This document shows, piece after piece, positions 8,283 to 17,860 of a DNA stretch of 64,000 bases. The notes beneath the pieces are model-generated. The model saw nothing but the letters and a program-made list of their open reading frames with translations. It had not been told where the DNA came from and ran no database searches. The position numbers were made by a program, and so were the translations under genes. Location of the stretch: NCBI RefSeq assembly GCF_000166055.1, contig NC_014664.1:1680001-1744000 (forward strand), written 5' to 3'. The stretch comes from Rhodomicrobium vannielii ATCC 17100. Its GTDB lineage: Bacteria > Pseudomonadota > Alphaproteobacteria > Rhizobiales > Rhodomicrobiaceae. Numbering within the stretch: the first letter of the stretch is position 1; each line of letters starts with the position of its first letter.

Positions 8283-9215
8283 TCATGCGAGAAGCGCGAA
8301 CTCCTGCGCCATGTCGAGCGAACCGGGCCTCGTTGCCGCCACCAACTGCTTTTCGACGAGATGTTCGAGTGTCGCGAACACCGAAAGCGCGGCGGCGGGC
8401 ACGAGCGCTGGCTCAAGACCGTTGTAGATGCGCGGCACCATGTCGCCGATGCGCGTGGCGCCCGCCCGCAACGCCTCCAGCACTTCAAGTTCGCGCCAGC
8501 GCCGGTGGAAGATCAGCGCCTTCACGAAGCGCTGCGGCTCATGCACCGGGCCGCCATGCGCGGGGAAATAAACCGCGTCGTTGCGGCCGATCAGCATATC
8601 GAGCGACCGCAGATAATCGCCCATGTTCCCTTCGGGCGGGGCGACGACGCTCGTGTTCCAGCCCATCACCGTATCGCCCGAGAAAAGGATGTCGCCGTCC
8701 GCGAGGCGAAAGCAGAGATGATCCGGCGCGTGTCCCGGCGTATGCACGGCGTGGAGTTCAAAGCTCGCGTCGCGCACCGTATCGCCGTGGTGGAGCGGCA
8801 CATCGAAGGCGACGGGAATCACGAAGTCGCCGCCGGACGGGCCGCGCTTGCCGATGACAGGATCGTCGATCTTGCGCGCCATTCCGTAAGTCGGCGCTCC
8901 GGTCCGCTTCTTCAGTGCCGCCGCCGCGCCGCTATGATCTGCGTGGCAGTGCGTGAGTATAATGTGGGCCACCCGCTCGCCGGTCTGGCGCAACGCGTCC
9001 AGCAGAAGGTCGACCTGCGCACCGCCCGCCGGTCCGGGATCGATCGCCGCCACATCGCCCTCGCCAACCACATACAGATTCGTGCCCTTGAACGTGAACG
9101 GCCCCGGGTTCTCGCACACGATGCGCCGCACGCCCGGCGCAATCTGCTCCAGCTTGCCGTATTCAAATGGCATCTCCCGCGAAAAGGACGGCGTCTTGTG
9201 GTTGGGATTCGTCAA
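8283..9215 (-). CDS. Metallo-beta-lactamase-fold hydrolase
   Basis: MBL-fold hydrolase of the glyoxalase II/LACTB2-like group, about 310 residues. The zinc motif HCHADHSG and later GHAPDHL, FSGDTVMG and FPAHGGP supply the metal ligands in the standard order. A C-terminal winged-helix-like region (about the last 70 residues) is common in LACTB2-type proteins. The start is uncertain. A TTG at 9215 has GAGG six bases upstream; an ATG at 9173 has GGGAG directly abutting it; a longer ATG at 9323 would overlap the divergent methyltransferase gene. I prefer the TTG. Substrate unknown. Confidence 0.8.
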   Translation of the reverse strand: MTNPNHKTPSFSREMPFEYGKLEQIAPGVRRIVCENPGPFTFKGTNLYVVGEGDVAAIDPGPAGGAQVDLLLDALRQTGERVAHIILTHCHADHSGAAAALKKRTGAPTYGMARKIDDPVIGKRGPSGGDFVIPVAFDVPLHHGDTVRDASFELHAVHTPGHAPDHLCFRLADGDILFSGDTVMGWNTSVVAPPEGNMGDYLRSLDMLIGRNDAVYFPAHGGPVHEPQRFVKALIFHRRWRELEVLEALRAGATRIGDMVPRIYNGLEPALVPAAALSVFATLEHLVEKQLVAATRPGSLDMAQEFALLA

Positions 9216-9312
9216 GGAAACCTCTAAAATAACGTATCGTTGCGAAGAGCTTTGGGCGCGGGGCGCTTTTGTCAATGCAAAACCCCGCGCGGCAGAGCGC
9301 AAGGAGTCTCCG

Positions 9313-9987
9313 ATGACCGACATCTTTTCCGCCGTCGACGGCTATATCGAGGGCCTGTTCGCGAAGGAGGACGACGCGCTCGCCGCGGCCGTCGCGGACA
9401 TGGAGGCGGCGGCGATGCCGGGAATCAGCGTCTCGCCGGTTCTCGGGCGCTTGCTGTTCGTTCTCGCGAAGGCTGTGCGCGCGCGGCGCATTCTGGAAAT
9501 CGGCACGCTCGGCGGCTACAGCGCGATCTGGCTCGGCCGCGCGCTTCCTGAGGACGGCCGGATGATTTCTCTCGAAGTCGATCCGCGCCATGGCACCGTC
9601 GCGCGCAAGAACCTCGCCCGCGCTGGCCTTTCCGAAAAGGTGGAGGTGCACGAGGGCGCGGCGCTCGACATCCTGCCCCGACTCATCGCCTCAGACGAGC
9701 CGCCCTTCGACTTCATTTTCATCGACGCCGACAAGGAACCGTATCTCGACTATTTCGAGCTGTCGTTGCGGCTTTCGAAGCCGGGAACGATGATCGTCGC
9801 GGATAATGTGATCCGCCATGGCGCGGTGATCGATCCGGCGCGCGCGGAAAATCCAGCCGTGGCGGGCGTAAAGCGCCTTTCCGACGCGCTCGCCGCTCAT
9901 CCTGCCGTCGACGCAACCATCATCCAGACGGTGGGTGTGAAGTCTCACGACGGCCTCGCACTTGCGGTTGTGCGGGAGGGCCGATGA
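9313..9987 (+). CDS. SAM-dependent O-methyltransferase (class I, cation-dependent type)
   Basis: A 224-residue methyltransferase of the caffeoyl-CoA/catechol O-methyltransferase family. EIGTLGGYSAIWLGRAL is the SAM-binding motif I, and FDFIFIDADKE and IVADNV give the metal-binding and catalytic acidic positions. The start at 9313 has AAGGAG seven bases upstream. It is divergent from the MBL hydrolase and precedes the F0 ATP synthase operon, with a new promoter in between. The acceptor substrate cannot be read from sequence. Confidence 0.88.
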   Translation: MTDIFSAVDGYIEGLFAKEDDALAAAVADMEAAAMPGISVSPVLGRLLFVLAKAVRARRILEIGTLGGYSAIWLGRALPEDGRMISLEVDPRHGTVARKNLARAGLSEKVEVHEGAALDILPRLIASDEPPFDFIFIDADKEPYLDYFELSLRLSKPGTMIVADNVIRHGAVIDPARAENPAVAGVKRLSDALAAHPAVDATIIQTVGVKSHDGLALAVVREGR

Positions 9988-10016
9988 AATTCATTTGCCG
10001 CACCGCAACGCGGTGG

Positions 10017-10045
10017 TTGACTTCGCTTTGTAGCGTAGCTTAGAA
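10017..10045 (+). promoter_or_regulatory. Candidate promoter of the F0 operon
   Basis: TTGACT (10017-10022), a 17-base spacer and TTAGAA (10040-10045), about 50 bases before the atpI start. AT-rich sequence follows. No other good match lies in the gap. Confidence 0.5.
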
Positions 10046-10096
10046 ACGACCTGAAATTTTATACGCGCTTATTATTCCTAACGTGATCGGGCTTCT

Positions 10097-10441
10097 ATGA
10101 ATCCCTCCGGCGACGGCGATCAGGGCGACCGAAAAAGTTCGCCCGAGACAAGCGAAAGCTTGCGAGAGCGGCTGAGGGAGCTGGAACGAAAGCTCGATCC
10201 GGAAGGCAATAAGCGCGAAGGCATGTCCGACGAGGAACTGGAAAAGCGCAGTTCCATGCTCGGGAGAGCGTTCAAGATCTCCACCGAAATGGTGGCAGGT
10301 GTGTTCGTGGGGGGCTTTATCGGCTGGGCCTTGGATCAGTGGCTTGACACCCGCTTCTTTATAGTGGTGTTCCTGTTTCTCGGCATCGCTGCCGGGTTTC
10401 TGAATGTGATCCGCGAGGCCCAGAGGATGGGTGACAAGTAG
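10097..10441 (+). CDS. atpI: ATP synthase accessory protein AtpI
   Basis: A 114-residue membrane protein, the first gene of the F0 operon. A charged, Glu/Arg-rich N-terminal half (to about residue 60) precedes two membrane helices, at about 64-83 (MVAGVFVGGFIGWALDQWL) and about 86-105. AtpI proteins help assemble the c ring and may affect Mg2+ supply. Its place directly before atpB supports the assignment. Confidence 0.88.
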   Translation: MNPSGDGDQGDRKSSPETSESLRERLRELERKLDPEGNKREGMSDEELEKRSSMLGRAFKISTEMVAGVFVGGFIGWALDQWLDTRFFIVVFLFLGIAAGFLNVIREAQRMGDK

Positions 10442-10476
10442 AAACGGCTGAGTCTTTCGGCTCGGCGGGGATTGCT

Positions 10477-11298
10477 ATGATCGATTGGTTTATCAGTGCG
10501 GCGCATGCCGCCACGCAAGATGGCGGCCATCATGGCGGTGGGGGCTTCGACCCCATGCACCAGTTCGTCATCAACCGCTACACGCCGATTGAGCTGTTCG
10601 GCTACGACGCGTCGTTCACCAACGCGTCGCTATGGATGGTGATTGCGACGACGCTGGTGACGGCGGTCCTCGTTTTCAGCACCGCAGGCGCCAAGCTCGT
10701 GCCGGGCCGCCTGCAATCGCTCGGCGAAATTTCGTATGAGTTCGTGGCGAACATGGTCCGCCAGAACGCCGGAACGTCGGGAATGCCTTATTTCCCGATC
10801 ATCTTCACGCTGTTCATGTTCATCCTTTCGCTGAACCTGCTCGGCATGATCCCGATCCCGGGTCTTGGGCAGTTCACGGTGACGAGCCACATCATCGTCA
10901 CGTTCGCGCTCGCGGCCTTCGTGTTCCTCGGCGTGACTCTCATCGGTATCTTCAAGCACGGCTTCGGCTTCCTGAAGTTGTTCGTGCCGTCCGGTGTGCC
11001 GATCGCGCTTCTGCCGCTGATTTCGGTCATCGAGATCATCTCCTACTTCACCCGCCCCATCAGCCTCTCGGTTCGTCTTTTTGCGAACATGATGGCGGGC
11101 CACACCATGCTTGCGGTCTTCGGCAGCTTCGTGGTGGGACTTGGCGTGAATGTCGGCTTGGCCGCCGGTGGCGTGCCTCTCATCTTCATGGTCCTTCTCA
11201 TGGGCCTCGAAATTCTGATTGCGTTCCTGCAGGCCTACGTCTTCGCGGTGCTGTCCTGCATCTACCTCAGCGACTCACTTCATGCGGGCTCGCACTGA
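10477..11298 (+). CDS. atpB: F0F1 ATP synthase subunit a
   Basis: A 273-residue integral membrane protein forming the proton half-channels beside the c ring. The hallmark stretch RPISLSVRLFANMMAGHTML carries the essential Arg facing the c-ring carboxylate; several hydrophobic helices surround it, and the C-terminal LEILIAFLQAYVFAVLSCIYL is typical. It follows atpI by 35 bases and precedes atpE by 46. Confidence 0.97.
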   Translation: MIDWFISAAHAATQDGGHHGGGGFDPMHQFVINRYTPIELFGYDASFTNASLWMVIATTLVTAVLVFSTAGAKLVPGRLQSLGEISYEFVANMVRQNAGTSGMPYFPIIFTLFMFILSLNLLGMIPIPGLGQFTVTSHIIVTFALAAFVFLGVTLIGIFKHGFGFLKLFVPSGVPIALLPLISVIEIISYFTRPISLSVRLFANMMAGHTMLAVFGSFVVGLGVNVGLAAGGVPLIFMVLLMGLEILIAFLQAYVFAVLSCIYLSDSLHAGSH

Positions 11299-11344
11299 TT
11301 AACTCCCAGCCACTCAACCGAACGATCGAATAGGAGATTTCGTT

Positions 11345-11572
11345 ATGGATCCAGCAGCAGCCAAGCTCATCGGCGCGGGCCTCGCCTGCTCGGCCCTGAT
11401 CGGCGCCGGTATCGGCATCGGCAGCATCTTCGGCAACTTCCTGCAGGGCGCGCTGCGCAATCCGTCTGCCGCTCCGGGCCAGTTCCCGAACCTTCTCCTC
11501 GGCTTTGCGCTGGCCGAAGCGACGGGTCTGTTCGGCCTCGTGGTCGCGCTTATCCTTCTGTTCGTGTTCTAA
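11345..11572 (+). CDS. atpE: F0F1 ATP synthase subunit c
   Basis: The 75-residue proteolipid of the rotor ring: two helices joined by a polar loop (RNPSAAPGQ), with the proton-carrying Glu in the second helix within [12 protein letters not shown]. The start ATG has AGGAG about nine bases upstream. A 174-base gap with a hairpin follows before atpF', which may let this high-copy subunit be expressed more than the b subunits. Confidence 0.97.
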   Translation: MDPAAAKLIGAGLACSALIGAGIGIGSIFGNFLQGALRNPSAAPGQFPNLLLGFALAEATGLFGLVVALILLFVF

Positions 11573-11676
11573 TTAACGAAGAACTGGCGGCGCCAGGAGC
11601 CCTTTCCGAACGGATTGCGTCGCAGTCTGGTCGGTTAAAGGGGTTTCTGCTTCAAGTTAAGAGACGAATTCACCGG

Positions 11677-11695
11677 TCAGGTTGCCACAACCTGA
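11677..11695 (+). other. Hairpin between atpE and atpF'
   Basis: TCAGGTTG and CAACCTGA form a perfect 8-base stem around a 3-base loop in the 174-base gap after atpE. There is no T tract, so it looks like an mRNA stabiliser, processing or attenuation element and not a full terminator. Confidence 0.45.
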
Positions 11696-11746
11696 TCGGA
11701 TTCTGTTCTAGCGGCGCCATATCCTAGCGCACAGGCGGTTTTTTCC

Positions 11747-12232
11747 ATGCCACAACTGCAACCCGGCGATTTCGCTCCCCAGTTGATCTGGCTGGCGATT
11801 ATCTTCACGCTTTTCTATATCGCGCTTTCCCGCCTTGCGTTACCGCGCATCGCGAGAGTCCTCGCCGACCGCAAGGCGAAACTCGGAGGCGATCTCTCGG
11901 CCGCCCGCGAAGCGCAGGCTGCGGCAGATCAGCAAGCTCAAATATACGAGTCGGAACTTGCCAACGCCAAGGCGAAGGGCAATGGCACGATCCGGAATGC
12001 CCGAGAAAAGCTCGAAGCGGAACTCAACGACAAACGGCGGGTGCTCGAAGCCGAGCTTGCAGCCAAGGCCGCCGAGACAGAGAACAAGGTCAAGGCCGTT
12101 CTCGAAAAAGCTTCCGGCCAGATGGAAGCCATGACCGCAGATGTCGTCGCCGACATCGTCAAGGAATTGGCGGGCATCGACGTCACTGAAAACGAGGTTC
12201 GAGAGGCGATTCGCCAAGGATCTAAGGAGTGA
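11747..12232 (+). CDS. atpF': F0F1 ATP synthase subunit b'
   Basis: A 161-residue stator subunit with one N-terminal membrane helix (about 11-30, LIWLAIIFTLFYIALSRLAL) and a long Ala/Lys/Glu-rich coiled coil. It is the first of two b-type genes. Such b/b' pairs are typical of phototrophic bacteria and alphaproteobacteria, which build a heterodimeric peripheral stalk. The F1 genes are not in the window; in alphaproteobacteria they usually form a separate operon. Confidence 0.92.
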   Translation: MPQLQPGDFAPQLIWLAIIFTLFYIALSRLALPRIARVLADRKAKLGGDLSAAREAQAAADQQAQIYESELANAKAKGNGTIRNAREKLEAELNDKRRVLEAELAAKAAETENKVKAVLEKASGQMEAMTADVVADIVKELAGIDVTENEVREAIRQGSKE

Positions 12233-12237
12233 CTAGC

Positions 12238-12723
12238 ATGTTGATGGATCCTGAAGTCTGGGTTGCTATCGCCTTTGTTCTCTTCATTTGTCTCATCCTG
12301 TATTACAACATTCCGGGTATGGCTTTGAAGGCGCTCGACCAGCGCTCCGACGCCATCGGGCGGGAACTTGAAGAGGCGCGGAAGCTTCGCGCCGAAGCCG
12401 AGACGTTGCTCGCGGATTACAAGCAGCGCGCGGCAAACGCTGAAATCGAAGCTGGGGAAATCATCGCGCAGGCGGAGCGGGAGGCGGCAGCGTACGCCAC
12501 CGAAGCCAGGGCTTCGTTCGACGAGTTGATTACGCGCCGCCTGTCCGTTGCCGAGCAGAAGATCAAGCTCGAAGAGGAGAAGGCTCGCAAGCAGATCCGC
12601 GCGAAGGCCGCAGAGCTTGCGGTTTCGGCCGCAGAGCAGCTTCTCCAGCATAAGGTCACGGGCAAGATCGCCGAGAACACGATCACGGCTAGCCTCGATC
12701 GCATCAAGAAGCGCCTTCATTAA
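12238..12723 (+). CDS. atpF: F0F1 ATP synthase subunit b
   Basis: A 161-residue stator subunit, last gene of the F0 operon. It has one N-terminal membrane helix (about 7-24, VWVAIAFVLFICLILYY) and a coiled coil rich in Ala, Glu and Arg that pairs with b'. The ATG at 12238 is chosen because AAGGAG (12224-12229) lies eight bases upstream; an in-frame GTG at 12229 overlaps the atpF' stop and is an alternative. An intrinsic terminator follows. Confidence 0.93.
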   Translation: MLMDPEVWVAIAFVLFICLILYYNIPGMALKALDQRSDAIGRELEEARKLRAEAETLLADYKQRAANAEIEAGEIIAQAEREAAAYATEARASFDELITRRLSVAEQKIKLEEEKARKQIRAKAAELAVSAAEQLLQHKVTGKIAENTITASLDRIKKRLH

Positions 12724-12750
12724 ACAGGCTCCGGTCCGTTGACGGTTTGA

Positions 12751-12789
12751 AACGCCCGCCATCGCGTAACGGCGGGCGTTTTTCGTTTT
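12751..12789 (+). terminator. Intrinsic terminator of the F0 operon
   Basis: A perfect 10-base GC-rich stem, AACGCCCGCC (12751-12760) with GGCGGGCGTT (12771-12780), and a 10-base loop, followed by TTTCGTTTT. It lies 27 bases after the atpF stop. Confidence 0.88.
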
Positions 12790-13496
12790 AGCAGCCCGAA
12801 GTCCTATTTCACGCCTCGGCAGCGTTGAATTCCTTGCCGGTCCGGTGCGTGCGCGCCGCCAGCCTCGGGAGCACGATGCGCATCCTGCCCGCGCCTTAGA
12901 GTGATCCGCTTTTGATTGAATCAAAAGCGCACTTTACCTATTTATTTTGACGCGCGTCTTGTCGGAACCGCCGGCCCAGGAACGCACACCGCCGATCGGC
13001 TGGTAACCGGACCCTCCGAGCTGCTACCCCTCGCTTGTCCCGTTTCTGCGGCATTTCCTGTCGTGGAGGGTTATCGGCCGCAACAACTTGGGCGCGACAA
13101 CCTGGGGCTGACCAACGGTGCGCATCAGGTTGCGCAAAGCGGCCTGTTCGCCCGCAATCTTGCCTGGCTTTTACCCAACGGTAGAGCGTCGGGGCCAGAT
13201 ATATCCTGTTCCCGATAGGCTACAGCCCGAGGCACCTGATGCTGTTCAGCACCAGTTGTCGCAAGTTGTCAAAAAGTGTTTGAAAACTTATCGCTCGGCG
13301 CTTTACGAAACGGAGCCGTTCGCGCATACTTCGCAGCAATCGGGCAAATGATCGGAACCCGTGGAACTGCGCGTTTAATAGAATACCGCATTAGCGGGAC
13401 AGATACGCATGACTTCCCCCGATACCGCTTGCTCGCATAAGTTAAAACACGGTCCGAGACCTTGTTTTTTTCGTTGGGGAAGAGGAGTGTCATCCC
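12790..13496. other. Long intergenic region upstream of the cold-shock gene
   Basis: About 700 bases without a convincing gene. The short plus-strand frames in it have no ribosome binding site and no family resemblance. It holds a perfect palindrome (12907-12929). AT-rich sequence at about 13260-13300 contains TTGTCA and TTATCG and may be the promoter of the cold-shock gene, which would then have a long 5' leader, as is common for cspA-type genes. Confidence 0.4.
12907..12929. repeat. Perfect 23-base palindrome
   Basis: CGCTTTTGATT and AATCAAAAGCG are perfect 11-base inverted arms around a single G. Similar short palindromes with the core GATTnAATC are scattered through intergenic regions of Rhizobiales genomes as I know them. 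It could act as a bidirectional terminator or a protein-binding site. Only one copy is seen in this window. Confidence 0.5.
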
Positions 13497-13712
13497 ATGC
13501 GCCAGACCGGAACGGTCAAATTCTTTAATCAGGCGAAGGGCTTTGGTTTCATCACGCCGGACGAAGGCGGCAAGGATGTGTTCGTTCACATCTCTGCAGT
13601 CGAGCGCTCGGGCGTCGGCATGCTTGATGAAGGCATGCGGGTGACCTACGAAACCCAGCCGGATCCCAAGGGCAAGGGCCCGAAGGCTGTGAACCTCGAA
13701 CGCGCCGACTAG
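13497..13712 (+). CDS. Cold-shock domain protein
   Basis: A 71-residue single cold-shock domain (OB fold) that binds single-stranded RNA or DNA. RNP1 KGFGFIT and RNP2 VFVHIS are both intact. GAGGAG lies upstream of the ATG. The long untranslated region before it fits an RNA-level temperature or growth-phase control, but no specific thermosensor was traced. It lies just before obgE. Confidence 0.95.
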   Translation: MRQTGTVKFFNQAKGFGFITPDEGGKDVFVHISAVERSGVGMLDEGMRVTYETQPDPKGKGPKAVNLERAD

Positions 13713-13786
13713 CCGATCTGCCAAATCGCCCGGCGAGACTGAAAAACCTCACCGTGTCGCTTGCGTCGGAGAGCAAATCTCCTTAA

Positions 13787-14830
<1,044 letters not shown>

Positions 14831-15008
14831 AGCGCGCGTATTTGGCGACGTTTCGCAAGCGCGAGCGTCGCTTGGCTGCGGGCGCTGCCTCTCCCCGCGT
14901 CCTCGCAGCTTAACGAACGCTTGCTGCGTTGGCATATTGTGAATCACCGCGTTCACTGGATAGCCCTCAGGCTCCACGCACTCGCTGCTCAAAACGCCGG
15001 GCGCTCGG

Positions 15009-16445
15009 CTACCGCCCGAGCAGAAACTTGCGCATGAAATCGGCCGCGCGACCATAGGGGGGATGCAGCAGGCTCGCGGCGTTGAAGCGGTTTTGCAGAA
15101 ACACGCTCTTCGCGTGGCTGAAGGTGCGGAAACCGGCATCGCCGTGATACGCGCCCATGCCGGACGCGCCGACGCCGCCGAACGGCAGGTTCTCCGCCGC
15201 AACATGCAGCAGCGTTTCGTTGACCGCCGCCCCGCCCGAGGTCGTCCGCGCAAGCACACGGTCGCGACCCGCCGTGCCCGCTCCGAAATAATACAGCGCA
15301 AGCGGACGCGGACGTGCATTCACGAACGCGATGGCGTCGTCGAGCGTGTCATAAGACAGGATCGGCAGCACCGGCCCGAAGATTTCCTCGCGCATCACGG
15401 TGAGGTCGGTGGGCGGCTCGATGACAAGCGTCGGAGCGAATTTTCGCGCTTCCGGCACGAGCTGCTCGGACGCCGGATTAATCTGCACGACGCGCACGCC
15501 GCGCTCGCGCGCCTCGTCCACGAGCCGCCAGATGCGGGCGTAATGGCGTGCGTTTATGATGCTCGTGTAGTCGGGATTGTCGCGAAGCTTGGGATATAGC
15601 GCGCGGATAGCGGCTTCGAGCCCCGCGGCGAAATCGGCGAGCATCGGCTTCGGCACCAGCGCGTAATCGGGCGCGATGCAGGTCTGTCCGGCGTTCAACA
15701 GCTTGCCGAACGCGATGCTCCGGCAGGCGGCGGCGAGATCCGCATCCGCGCCAATGATGCAGGGCGACTTGCCGCCCAGTTCGAGCGTGACGGGCGTCAG
15801 GTTGTCGGCGGCCGCGCGCATGACGCGGCGGCCGATTTCGGTTGAGCCGGTGTAGAAGAGGTGATCGAAGGGCAACGACGAAAACGCCGCGCCGACCTCC
15901 GCGCCGCCAAGCACCGTCGCGACCTTCTCCTCCGGGAAAAGCTTCGCGAGGAACCCGGCCAGAAACTCCGACGTGCGCGGCGTCAGCTCGGACGGCTTCA
16001 GCATGACGCGATTGCCTGCGGCCAGGGCTGCGACGAGCGGCGCGATGGCGAGCTGGAACGGATAGTTCCAGGGGCTGATGATGCCCACCACGCCGAGCGG
16101 CTGATACAGGATGCGCCCGCGCGCTGGCAGAAGCTCGATGCCGACGCCGACGCTCTTCGGCTTCATCCAGCCGGGCAGCCGCTTCACGGTGTTGCGCGCG
16201 CCTGCGACCACCGGCCAGACGTCGGCAACAATCGTCTCGTGCTTCGAGCGCGAGCCGAAATCGGCGGAGATCGCGGTTGCGATGGCGTCAGCGTTTTCCT
16301 TGATTGCCGCGATGAGGCGCTTGAGGTCGTCGCGGCGCTCGTCGAGGCCAGGCGCGCCGTCGCGAAGAAAGGCCGCGCGCTGAAGGTCGAGGACCGCATC
16401 AAGGCGGGACTGCGGTTTGACGTCCAAAGCCTCAAGAGTGGTCAT
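15009..16445 (-). CDS. calB: Coniferyl-aldehyde-type NAD(P) aldehyde dehydrogenase
   Basis: A 478-residue aldehyde dehydrogenase that oxidises an aldehyde to the acid. Key features: the Pro-Trp-Asn motif PWNYPFQL, the glycine motif GSTEIGRRV, the general-base segment LELGGKSP and the nucleophile in NAGQTCIAPDY. The overall type (short, class 3-like, with GAYHGDAGFRTFSHAK near the end) matches coniferyl aldehyde dehydrogenases. The start at 16445 is chosen because GGAGG lies about nine bases upstream; the frame stays open 39 codons further. The specific substrate is an inference from family naming. Confidence 0.82.
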   Translation of the reverse strand: MTTLEALDVKPQSRLDAVLDLQRAAFLRDGAPGLDERRDDLKRLIAAIKENADAIATAISADFGSRSKHETIVADVWPVVAGARNTVKRLPGWMKPKSVGVGIELLPARGRILYQPLGVVGIISPWNYPFQLAIAPLVAALAAGNRVMLKPSELTPRTSEFLAGFLAKLFPEEKVATVLGGAEVGAAFSSLPFDHLFYTGSTEIGRRVMRAAADNLTPVTLELGGKSPCIIGADADLAAACRSIAFGKLLNAGQTCIAPDYALVPKPMLADFAAGLEAAIRALYPKLRDNPDYTSIINARHYARIWRLVDEARERGVRVVQINPASEQLVPEARKFAPTLVIEPPTDLTVMREEIFGPVLPILSYDTLDDAIAFVNARPRPLALYYFGAGTAGRDRVLARTTSGGAAVNETLLHVAAENLPFGGVGASGMGAYHGDAGFRTFSHAKSVFLQNRFNAASLLHPPYGRAADFMRKFLLGR

Positions 16446-16592
16446 ACTGCCGTCCTCCCCCGTTGCCCGCTTCGATGTACCGATATGCGGGAGTTTTCGA
16501 GAAGATAAGACGAACGGGGCTGCCCGAGAAGAGACCCCGCGCCTTTCTGACAGTTTTGTCACCCGCCAGGGCGCGCAGGCAACGGTTTCAAC

Positions 16593-17324
16593 TCAGTTGG
16601 ACGAGTAATCGAATGGCACAAGCAGGGTGCGCGGCCCCTTCGCGATGTCGTTCGGCATCGGCGGAAACGGTGCCGCGCGCTTCAGCGACGCCATGGCCGT
16701 TTCGTCGAGGTCGTTTGCGCCCGAGCTTTTCACCACGCGCTGCGAGAGAAGCTCGCCTGTCGGCGCGATGGTCAGTTCGAGCATGACGCGGCCCTTTTCC
16801 CTGTTCTTCGGCCGCGACGCGCTGCGCATGAGCGCTTGATGAACCTTGTGATTATAAGCGGCGAGAAGCTGGGCGACCCGTGCCTGATAGGCGCGCGTCG
16901 ACGCGCGGGCTTCATCCTGTGCCACGCTCGAAGGCGCGGGCATCGACGGCTGCTCCTGCGGCTTCTCCGGCTGTTCCTCTTCCTTCTTCGGCAGCGTGAC
17001 CTCGGCCTCCTCCGGCGGAACCTCGATCTCTTCGGCCTCTTGCACCGGCTCGGGCTCTGGCGGCGGGGATTGCTCGCTCCCGGCGGAGGCCGCGCTCTGC
17101 TCGACGTTCGCCGTGTCGGGGCCGATACTCTGCACCTCGTCGAGCGAGATGGTCGCGACGATCGTCAGGTCATCGACGCCCGAGCCGGACTGGATCGCGT
17201 CCGAGTCGAAATCGGCGGCGCCGGACATCAGCAGCGCGAATGGCGCGGCGTGAAGGACGAGCGCCGCAAGCGCGGAGGCGAGGCGGATGCGGGTCAATGG
17301 AATGGCGGTCATGGGAGGCATCAC
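16593..17324 (-). CDS. tonB: TonB-family protein of an exbB-exbD-tonB operon
   Basis: A 243-residue periplasm-spanning energy transducer. One membrane helix at about 10-34, a Pro/Glu-rich stretch at about 85-130, and a C-terminal TonB/TolA-like domain (about 145-243) with ELTIAPTGELLSQRVVKSSG. The start overlaps the exbD stop by four bases, so the three genes are one translation-coupled operon. Because no tolB or pal follows, I prefer TonB over TolA, but the C-terminal domain is shared by both. Confidence 0.85.
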   Translation of the reverse strand: MMPPMTAIPLTRIRLASALAALVLHAAPFALLMSGAADFDSDAIQSGSGVDDLTIVATISLDEVQSIGPDTANVEQSAASAGSEQSPPPEPEPVQEAEEIEVPPEEAEVTLPKKEEEQPEKPQEQPSMPAPSSVAQDEARASTRAYQARVAQLLAAYNHKVHQALMRSASRPKNREKGRVMLELTIAPTGELLSQRVVKSSGANDLDETAMASLKRAAPFPPMPNDIAKGPRTLLVPFDYSSN

Positions 17325-17827
17325 TGCGCGGGCGAAGGCTGACCGTGCGCGGCGTGGGAGCCTCCCGCTTCCTTCTGCACGACCAAGCCCGCAGGCGCGC
17401 TTTCGGCAGACGCTTCTGACAACAGCGAGATGCGCTTGTAGCCGGACGCGTCGAGGCGGCCCAGAAGCTCCATCACCTCGCCGTAAGGGATCGTCTTGTC
17501 GGCGCGCAGGAACACAAAGCCGTCGCCCTCGGCCGCATGGATCGAGGACAGGCGCGGAACCAGCGAACCGGCGTTCACTTCCTCGTCGCGGATATAAAGG
17601 CGGCGCTCGGCGGTGAGCGACACGATCACCGGCTTCTCAGGCTTGGCGATCTTCTGCGCTGAAGTCTTCGGCAATTGCACCGGCACGCCCGCCATGAGCA
17701 GCGGCGCCGTCACCATGAAGATGACCAGCAGCACGAGCATCACGTCCACCATCGGCGTGACGTTGATGTCGGCCATGATCTTCGTTTGCGGGCGCGACGA
17801 CCCATCTCCGGGGATCAGACCTGCCAT
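17321..17827 (-). CDS. exbD: ExbD/TolR family proton-channel subunit
   Basis: A 168-residue protein with one N-terminal membrane helix that contains the proton-carrying Asp in INVTPMVDVMLVLLVIFMVT, followed by a periplasmic domain. It pairs with the ExbB-like protein encoded upstream to make a proton-driven motor. The sequence around the helix resembles TolR as much as ExbD; the downstream tonB and the absence of tolB and pal favour ExbD. The C terminus has a His/Gly-rich tail. Confidence 0.87.
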   Translation of the reverse strand: MAGLIPGDGSSRPQTKIMADINVTPMVDVMLVLLVIFMVTAPLLMAGVPVQLPKTSAQKIAKPEKPVIVSLTAERRLYIRDEEVNAGSLVPRLSSIHAAEGDGFVFLRADKTIPYGEVMELLGRLDASGYKRISLLSEASAESAPAGLVVQKEAGGSHAAHGQPSPAQ

Positions 17828-17860
17828 TCAATCCTCGCAACCACGCGTCGCATTACCATA

